64,000 nt of DNA from Pseudogemmobacter faecipullorum (GTDB taxonomy: Bacteria; Pseudomonadota; Alphaproteobacteria; Rhodobacterales; Rhodobacteraceae). The DNA lies in NCBI RefSeq assembly GCF_020539525.1, contig NZ_JACDXX010000001.1:186001-250000 (forward strand). The letters are read 5' to 3'. The translations under genes and the position numbers were made by a program. Below, piece after piece: positions 58,147 through 64,000 of this stretch; the first letter of the stretch is position 1; each line of letters begins with the position of its first letter. The notes beneath the pieces are model-generated. The model saw only the letters and a program-made list of their open reading frames with translations, ran no database searches and was not told where the DNA came from.

Positions 58147-60066
58147 ATGAGCCAATATGTACCCAGGATCACGGGGGCCGAGGGCCGCCCGCTTATCCGG
58201 CAGCTGGATGAGGCTGCCATCAATCGCATCGCCGCCGGTGAGGTGGTTGAACGCCCGGCCTCGGCGGTCAAAGAGCTGGTCGAGAATGCCATTGATGCCG
58301 GGGCCTCGCGGATCCGGGTTGACTATCAGGATGGCGGCAAGACCCTGATCCGCGTCACAGACGACGGCTGCGGCATGAGCCCGGAAGAGCTGCCGCTGGC
58401 GCTGGCCCGCCATGCCACATCAAAGATCGATGGTTCCGATCTGCTCAATATCCGCTCCTTCGGCTTCCGGGGCGAGGCCCTGCCCTCGCTCGGCGCGGTG
58501 GGGCGGCTGAGCATCACCTCGCGCGCGCCGGGGCATGAGGCGGCGCAGATCAGCTGTTCAGGCGGCCAGATTGAGGCGCCGCGACCCGCCGCGCTGACAA
58601 AGGGCACGGTGGTTGAGCTGCGCGATCTGTTCCATGCCACCCCGGCGCGGCTGAAATTCATGCGCACCGACCGGGCCGAGGCCCAGGCCATTCATGAGGT
58701 GATCCGGCGCCTCGCCATGGCCGAGCCGCAGATCGGTTTCACTTTGACCGAGGTCAGCGAGGACAGCAGCCGGAATCTGTTGCGGCTGGATCCGGAAAAC
58801 GGTGATTTCTTCGATGCTTTGCACGGCAGGCTGACCAGGCTGCTGGGCGCGGAATTTACCGGCAATGCGATGCAGATCGACGCCGCCCGCGACGGGCTGG
58901 GCCTGATCGGCTATGCGGCGCTGCCGACCTATTCGCGCGGCTCCTCGACCCAGCAATATCTGTTCGTGAATGGCCGCCCGGTCCAGGACCGGCTGCTGCT
59001 TGGCGCTTTACGCGCTGCCTATTTCGACGTTCTGTCGCGCGACCGCCATCCGGCGGCGGTGCTGAACCTGCAGGTCGATCCCGAGCGGGTCGATGTGAAC
59101 GTGCATCCGGCCAAATCCGAAGTGCGCTTCCGCGAGCCCGATGCGGCGCGGTCGCTGATCATCACCGCGCTGCGCTCGGCGCTGTCCGGGGCAGGCCACC
59201 GCGCCTCGACCACGGTCGGGGCCGAGACCCTGCGCGCCTTCCGCCCCGGTTTCGATCTGCCGCACCGCCCCTCGCAGGCCAGCCTGGCCGAAGCCATGGC
59301 CCTACAGGCCCCCGCCGCATCTGAGGCCCAAACCTCTTTCCAGACCCCGGCCCCTTTCCATGCCCCGACCTCCCCCCCGGCCCCGGGCTTTGCCGAGGCC
59401 CCGGCAGCGCGCTTTGCCATGCCGGGTGAGCCTGCGCCTTTCGCCCCCGCCCCCACTGCGCCGGAAACGCCCGCTGCCCTGGCTGATTTCCCGCTCGGCG
59501 CTGCGCGCGCGCAGCTGCATGAAAACTGGATCGTCGCCCAGACGAAGGATGGCCTCGTCATTGTCGATCAGCATGCCGCGCATGAGCGGCTGGTCTATGA
59601 GCGGCTGAAGACGCAGATGGCCGGGCGCGGCATCGCCCGCCAGGCCTTGCTGATCCCCGAAATCGTCAGCCTTTCGCCCTCGGATGCCAGCCTGGTGCTT
59701 TCAGCCGCCGATAGCCTCGCCGAGGCCGGGCTGGTGATTGAGGCCTTTGGCGGCGGCGCGGTCGCCATTACCGAGACCCCGGCCATCCTCGGCACCGTGG
59801 ATGGCGCGGGCCTGTTGCGCGATATTCTCGATGAGCTGGCCGATCAGGGTGCCAGCGCCCTGACCAGGGCGCGGATCGATGCGGTTCTGTCGCGCATGGC
59901 CTGTCATGGCTCGGTGCGCTCGGGGCGGCAGATGCGGCCCGAGGAAATGAATGCGCTGCTGCGCGAAATGGAGGTCACGCCGAATTCGGGCCAGTGCAAC
60001 CATGGCCGCCCGACCTGGGTCGAGCTGAAACTGCACGATATTGAACGGCTGTTCGGGCGCAGATGA
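58147..60066 (+). CDS. mutL: DNA mismatch repair protein MutL
   Basis: Couples MutS recognition to strand incision. N-terminal GHKL ATPase: [37 protein letters not shown] split over motif I, DDGCGMS, GFRGEAL, and [12 protein letters not shown] Pro/Ala-rich linker of about 90 residues (379-460) follows, then the dimerisation domain with the endonuclease metal motif DQHA-x2-E-x4-E ([13 protein letters not shown]), so this is the nicking type, as in bacteria without MutH. 639 residues; stop overlaps rmuC by four bases. Confidence 0.96.
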   Translation: MSQYVPRITGAEGRPLIRQLDEAAINRIAAGEVVERPASAVKELVENAIDAGASRIRVDYQDGGKTLIRVTDDGCGMSPEELPLALARHATSKIDGSDLLNIRSFGFRGEALPSLGAVGRLSITSRAPGHEAAQISCSGGQIEAPRPAALTKGTVVELRDLFHATPARLKFMRTDRAEAQAIHEVIRRLAMAEPQIGFTLTEVSEDSSRNLLRLDPENGDFFDALHGRLTRLLGAEFTGNAMQIDAARDGLGLIGYAALPTYSRGSSTQQYLFVNGRPVQDRLLLGALRAAYFDVLSRDRHPAAVLNLQVDPERVDVNVHPAKSEVRFREPDAARSLIITALRSALSGAGHRASTTVGAETLRAFRPGFDLPHRPSQASLAEAMALQAPAASEAQTSFQTPAPFHAPTSPPAPGFAEAPAARFAMPGEPAPFAPAPTAPETPAALADFPLGAARAQLHENWIVAQTKDGLVIVDQHAAHERLVYERLKTQMAGRGIARQALLIPEIVSLSPSDASLVLSAADSLAEAGLVIEAFGGGAVAITETPAILGTVDGAGLLRDILDELADQGASALTRARIDAVLSRMACHGSVRSGRQMRPEEMNALLREMEVTPNSGQCNHGRPTWVELKLHDIERLFGRR

Positions 60067-61241
60067 TCAGCCTCTTCGGTCAGAGCTATGCCTGGACTGC
60101 GCCCGAGGTGCTGCTGAGCGGCACTGTGCTTTTCGCACTGCTGCTGATGCTGATACTGACATTGCGCGCCGCCAGAAGCTCGGCCCGGGCCAGCCAGCCG
60201 CTGCTTCGCGAACTCAGCTGGATGAGCCACCGGGTGCAGAGCCTGTCCGAGGGCCAGGAAAGGCTGGCAGGCGGGCTGAGCCATGTCTCTGAGCTGCAGG
60301 CCGCCTCTCAGGCCGCGATGCTGCAGCTGATGGAAAACCGGCTGGCCGATGTGCAGCGCCAGATGCATGAGACGCTGCATGGCTCGGCCAGCCGTACCGC
60401 CCGCAGCCTCGGCGCTTTGCATGAGCGGCTGGAAACCATCGACCGCGCCCAGGAAAAGATCGAGAAACTCTCGGGCAATGTGCTGTCATTGCAGGATATT
60501 CTTTCCAACAAACAGACCCGCGGTGCCTTTGGTGAGATCCAGCTGCATGACATCGTGCAAAAGGCTTTGCCGCGCGACAGCTATACGATGCAGGCGACGC
60601 TCTCAAACGGGCGGCGCGCGGATTGCCTGGTGCATCTGCCAAAACCGCCCGGGCCGATCGCCATCGACGCCAAATTCCCGCTCGAGGCCTATGAGGCTTT
60701 GCGCCGCGCCACCACGCCACGCGAAACCCAGGAAGCGGCGCAGCTACTGCGCACAGCACTGCGCGGCCATATCCGCGCCATTGCCGAGCGCTATATCCTT
60801 GAGGGCGAAACTGCCGAAGGGGCGCTGATGTTCCTGCCCTCGGAAGCCGTCTATGCCGAATTGCACGCAAACTTCCCCGAAGTGGTGCGCGAGGGCTTTG
60901 CCGCCAGGGTCTGGATCGTCTCGCCCACCACCTGCATGGCAACGCTGAACACCATGCGCGCCGTGCTGAAAGACGCCAGAATGCGCGAACAGGCGGGCGC
61001 AATCCGCAAAGAGCTGTCGATGCTCTATGCCGATATCGACCGGCTGGGTACGAGGGTCGAAAATCTCGACCGTCATTTCCACCAGGCGGCGAAAGATATC
61101 GAAGAGATCCGCATTTCCTCGGATAAGGCCCGCAAACGCGCCGGACGGCTGGATAATTTCGATTTTGAGGAGCTGGCACCAGAGGCTGCAGCGGCGGGCC
61201 CGGCCCCTGCGGGCGTGCTGGGCAATCCGGCGCCGCTGTAA
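60063..61241 (+). CDS. rmuC: DNA recombination protein RmuC homologue
   Basis: An inner-membrane-anchored nuclease-fold protein limiting inversions at repeats. The N-terminal helix ([19 protein letters not shown]) is followed by a long coiled coil (residues 40-155), then the RmuC core: [59 protein letters not shown] and [19 protein letters not shown]. 392 residues. Start overlaps the mutL stop (ATGA). Confidence 0.94.
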   Translation: MISLFGQSYAWTAPEVLLSGTVLFALLLMLILTLRAARSSARASQPLLRELSWMSHRVQSLSEGQERLAGGLSHVSELQAASQAAMLQLMENRLADVQRQMHETLHGSASRTARSLGALHERLETIDRAQEKIEKLSGNVLSLQDILSNKQTRGAFGEIQLHDIVQKALPRDSYTMQATLSNGRRADCLVHLPKPPGPIAIDAKFPLEAYEALRRATTPRETQEAAQLLRTALRGHIRAIAERYILEGETAEGALMFLPSEAVYAELHANFPEVVREGFAARVWIVSPTTCMATLNTMRAVLKDARMREQAGAIRKELSMLYADIDRLGTRVENLDRHFHQAAKDIEEIRISSDKARKRAGRLDNFDFEELAPEAAAAGPAPAGVLGNPAPL

Positions 61242-61317
61242 CTCCCGCGCCGCAGCGAGGGTGCGTCCCTTTGCACCCCTGTTGCAATGTCCCCCTCCAT
61301 GCTAGCGCAATCACATT

Positions 61318-62205
61318 ATGAGCACGCCCCAGAACACCAGATTCGGTATTTTCCTGATGATCGCCGCCTGTGCGATCTTCTCGGTCCAGGATGCCATCTC
61401 GCGCCATCTCGGCGCCGCCGTGAACAGCTATATGGTGACCATGATCCGCTACTGGGTCTTTGCCGCCTTTGTGATCGCCCTCGCTGCCCGCGCGCCCGGC
61501 GGTCTGAAAGCCGCGACCCGCAGCCGCCATCCCTGGCTGCAGATCCTGCGCGGGCTGCTGCTGGTCGGCGAAATCTGGGTGATGATCTATGCCTATGTCA
61601 AACTCGGCCTGATCGAGACCCATGCGGTCTTCATCGTCTACCCGCTGCTGGTCACCATTCTCTCCGGCCCGGTGCTGGGCGAGAAGGTCGGCTGGCGGCG
61701 CTGGCTCGCGGTGCTGACCGGCTTTATCGGCGTGATGGTGATCCTGCAGCCCGGCAGCGGCGTCTTCAGCCTCTGGGCCATGTTCCCCTTCCTCGCGGCC
61801 GCGATGTTCGCGCTCTACAGTCTGCTGACACGCTATGTCTCACGCGATGACAGTGCCGAGGTCAGCTTCTTCTGGACCGGCACCGTCGGTGCGCTGGCCA
61901 TTACCCCCTTCGGGCTGGCCAACTGGCAGAGCATGGTGCCGATGGATATGGCGCTGATGGCCGCGCTTTGCGGCACCTCGATCCTCAGCCACTGGATGCT
62001 GATCCGCGCCTATGATCTGGCCGAAGCCTCGGAAATTCAGCCCTTCGCCTATTTCCAGCTGCCGATGGTGGCGATCCTCGGGCTGGTGCTGTTTGGCGAG
62101 GCCTTGCGGATCAATGTGCTGATCGGTGCAGTGATCGTGGTCGGGGCGGGTCTGTTCACCCTCTGGCGGCAGCGGATCCGCGCACAGCAGGCAAAGCTAT
62201 CCTGA
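61318..62205 (+). CDS. DMT-family transporter with two EamA domains
   Basis: A 295-residue inner-membrane permease of about ten helices in two repeats: DAISRHLGAAVNSYMVTMIRYWVFA in the first and FALYSLLTRYVSRDDSAEVSFFWTG in the second. Family members export amino acids or other metabolites; the substrate here is unknown. Stand-alone gene after rmuC. Confidence 0.92.
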   Translation: MSTPQNTRFGIFLMIAACAIFSVQDAISRHLGAAVNSYMVTMIRYWVFAAFVIALAARAPGGLKAATRSRHPWLQILRGLLLVGEIWVMIYAYVKLGLIETHAVFIVYPLLVTILSGPVLGEKVGWRRWLAVLTGFIGVMVILQPGSGVFSLWAMFPFLAAAMFALYSLLTRYVSRDDSAEVSFFWTGTVGALAITPFGLANWQSMVPMDMALMAALCGTSILSHWMLIRAYDLAEASEIQPFAYFQLPMVAILGLVLFGEALRINVLIGAVIVVGAGLFTLWRQRIRAQQAKLS

Positions 62206-62347
62206 TCGCGCCCGGTGACACCGGCCAGCAGCCATTGGCCATTGCCGCCACAGGCGCGCTTCAGTAAACCCGGGGCCATGGTGCCTGCGCCCCTGCCCTG
62301 CCCGCCTCAGGGCCGGAGAGCGCTCGGATTTGCTGAGGAGACCCGGA

Positions 62348-63892
62348 ATGCCTGCGCCCAAACCCGTTGTTCTGTGCATTCTGGACGGCTGGGGCATCGG
62401 CCCGGATCCGGCAACCTCGGCCCCGGCCCAGGCACAGATCCCGACCTATCGGCGGCTGATGCGTGACTGCCCCAATGCCACGCTGGTGACCTTTGGCCCG
62501 GATGCGGGCCTGCCCTCGGGCCAGATGGGCAATTCCGAGGTCGGCCATACCAATATCGGCGCCGGCCGGGTGGTGGCGATGGATCTGGGCCAGATCGACC
62601 TCGCGGTCGAGACCGGCTCTTTTGGCACCAATGCCGCGCTGCGCAGTTTCATTTCGGCAGTCGAAACCGCCGGCGGCACGGCACATCTGGCCGGGCTCTG
62701 CTCGCCCGGCGGCGTCCATGCCCATCAGGCCCATATGATTGAGGCGGCGAAGGTGATTGCCGCCGAGGGCATCCCGGTGGTGATCCATGCCATTACCGAT
62801 GGCCGCGATGTTGCCCCCGCTTCGGCGGCCAGCCAGATTGCCGGGATGCAGGCCGCCCTGCCCGCTTCGGTGAAGATCGTCACTGTGACCGGGCGCTATT
62901 TCGCTATGGACCGTGACAACCGCTGGGAAAGGGTCGAGCAGGCCTACCGCGTCATGGTCGGAGCCGAAGGCCAGGCCGAGCCCGCCGCCAGCGCCGCCGA
63001 AGCTATTGCCCGGGCCTATGCCAGGGGCGAGACGGATGAGTTTATCCCCGCCACGGTGATCGGCGATTATCAGGGTATGAAACCGGGTGACGGGCTGTTC
63101 TTCCTGAACTTCCGCGCCGACCGCGCCCGCGAGATCCTCGCCGCCATCGGCGATGAGGCTTTCGCGGGCTTTGCCCGCGGCCCGCGGCCGCAGCTTTCGG
63201 CCCGGCTGGGCATGGTCGATTATTCCGAGGCGCATAATGCCTGGATGACCACGATGTTCCCCAAACAGGATATCGCCAATACGCTGGGCGAATGGGTGTC
63301 GAAACAGGGCAAAACCCAGTTCCGCCTCGCCGAGACCGAGAAATATCCGCATGTGACCTTCTTCCTGAACGGTGGCCGCGAGGCCCCCTTCCCGGGAGAG
63401 GATCGCTATATGCCGAAATCGCCCAAAGTCGCGACCTATGATCTGCAGCCGGAAATGTCTGCCCCGGAAGTGACTGAACATTTTGTGCGTGCCATTGAGG
63501 CGGGCTATGATCTGATCGTGGTCAATTACGCCAATCCGGATATGGTCGGCCATACCGGCAAGCTTGAGGCAGCAATGAAAGCCTGTGAGGCAGTGGATCA
63601 GGGCCTGAGTGCAGCAATTGCGGCACTGGAGCAGGCCGGGGGCGCGATGGTGATCTGCGCCGATCACGGCAATTGCGATGTGATGACCGATCCTGAGACC
63701 GGCCAGCCCCATACTGCCCATACGCTGAACCCGGTGCCGGTGATCCTGGTCGGCGGGCCGGAAGGGGCAGGGCTCGAAAACGGGCGCCTCGCCGATCTTG
63801 CACCAACGCTGCTCGATCTGATGGGGATCACACCGCCCGAAGAGATGACCGGCAAAAGCCTGATCCGCCGCGCCGGCGGCTCTGCTGCATGA
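62348..63892 (+). CDS. gpmI: 2,3-bisphosphoglycerate-independent phosphoglycerate mutase GpmI
   Basis: Interconverts 3- and 2-phosphoglycerate with manganese. Alkaline-phosphatase-superfamily features: CILDGWGIG with the first metal Asp, the phospho-Ser site GNSEVGHTNIGAG, HAITDGRD, and the second metal cluster NYANPDMVGHTG...CADHGNCD. 514 residues. ATG at 62348 has GAGGAGA upstream. Its stop overlaps the next start (ATGA). Confidence 0.97.
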   Translation: MPAPKPVVLCILDGWGIGPDPATSAPAQAQIPTYRRLMRDCPNATLVTFGPDAGLPSGQMGNSEVGHTNIGAGRVVAMDLGQIDLAVETGSFGTNAALRSFISAVETAGGTAHLAGLCSPGGVHAHQAHMIEAAKVIAAEGIPVVIHAITDGRDVAPASAASQIAGMQAALPASVKIVTVTGRYFAMDRDNRWERVEQAYRVMVGAEGQAEPAASAAEAIARAYARGETDEFIPATVIGDYQGMKPGDGLFFLNFRADRAREILAAIGDEAFAGFARGPRPQLSARLGMVDYSEAHNAWMTTMFPKQDIANTLGEWVSKQGKTQFRLAETEKYPHVTFFLNGGREAPFPGEDRYMPKSPKVATYDLQPEMSAPEVTEHFVRAIEAGYDLIVVNYANPDMVGHTGKLEAAMKACEAVDQGLSAAIAALEQAGGAMVICADHGNCDVMTDPETGQPHTAHTLNPVPVILVGGPEGAGLENGRLADLAPTLLDLMGITPPEEMTGKSLIRRAGGSAA

Positions 63893-64000
63893 GGCTGATC
63901 CGCGCGGCTTTGCTCTGCGCGGTCCTGCTGCCCTGCGGGGCAGGCAGGCCAGCTCTGGCGCAGGAGCCGGAGCCCGCCGGTGCGGGCCTGACCGTGGCCG
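63889..64000 (+). CDS. Secreted protein start, probably EnvC-like murein hydrolase activator (partial)
   Basis: Only 37 codons are in the window. They encode a Sec signal peptide (RLIRAALLCAVLLPCG, then ALAQ as the likely cleavage region) and EPEPAGAGLTV of the mature protein. The assignment to EnvC rests on the usual order gpmI-envC-ctpA in alphaproteobacteria, not on visible domains. Translationally coupled to gpmI through ATGA. Confidence 0.55.
   Translation, partial: MRLIRAALLCAVLLPCGAGRPALAQEPEPAGAGLTVA

Noticed and set aside
61259-61278. Hairpin GGGTGC-N8-GCACCC after rmuC as a terminator
   Set aside because: Six-base stem, long loop and no T-run; too weak to call.

Overview
The window is high-GC chromosomal DNA that looks like an alphaproteobacterium of the order Rhodobacterales (Rhodobacter/Gemmobacter/Paracoccus relatives). 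This rests on recognisable neighbourhoods (pgsA-moaD-moaE beside uvrC; purH-lspA-lipoprotein-M16 pair-mutL-rmuC; an fdsGBACD formate dehydrogenase operon) and on protein style; species is not assignable by eye. Genes are dense, many overlap by 4 bases (ATGA), and no tRNA, rRNA, CRISPR array, insertion sequence or prophage was seen.

Layout. 1-12.9 kb is housekeeping: panC (cut by the window edge) and panB, a cupin protein, an L,D-transpeptidase lipoprotein, pgsA-moaD-moaE, a PAS protein with a decayed chemoreceptor-like tip, a membrane-anchored protein of unknown function, uvrC, a pteridine-reductase-like SDR with a small zinc-ribbon-like membrane protein and an S49 peptidase, and an AGCS alanine/glycine symporter. 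13.1-20.1 kb is a LysR regulator followed by the NAD-dependent molybdenum formate dehydrogenase operon fdsG-B-A-C-D; the moaDE genes in the same window make part of its cofactor.

20.1-32.7 kb, on the minus strand, is the most unusual part: four overlapping genes read PKS -> glycosyltransferase -> NRPS -> 4'-phosphopantetheinyl transferase. The PKS is KS-AT-KR-DH-ACP-TE. The NRPS is formyltransferase - condensation-domain remnant - adenylation domain interrupted by a luciferase-like monooxygenase - carrier protein, of the MupA/Atu3671 type. Hand-read pocket residues of the adenylation domain resemble the glycine code. The set looks sufficient to make a short formylated and/or oxidised amino-acyl polyketide, with a possible glycosylation step.

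32.9-50.4 kb is an exopolysaccharide/O-antigen-type locus of the Wzx/Wzy kind: Wzy-like polymerase/ligase, WecG/TagA-type transferase, several GT2/GT4 glycosyltransferases, a Wzc-like ATPase, a Wzz-type chain-length protein, an ExoY-like initiating transferase, a tiny two-helix membrane protein, the complete dTDP-L-rhamnose set rmlC-B-D-A, a Wzx flippase, and secreted glycoside-hydrolase-like and SGNH-like proteins. The PKS/NRPS operon abuts this locus in the same orientation, so its product may decorate, or be built with sugars of, the polysaccharide pathway.

50.6-64 kb returns to housekeeping on the plus strand: heparinase II/III-like protein, purH, lspA, a lipoprotein, two M16 peptidase-family proteins (one catalytic, one without the zinc site), mutL, rmuC, a DMT exporter, gpmI and the start of a secreted protein, probably EnvC-like, cut by the window edge.
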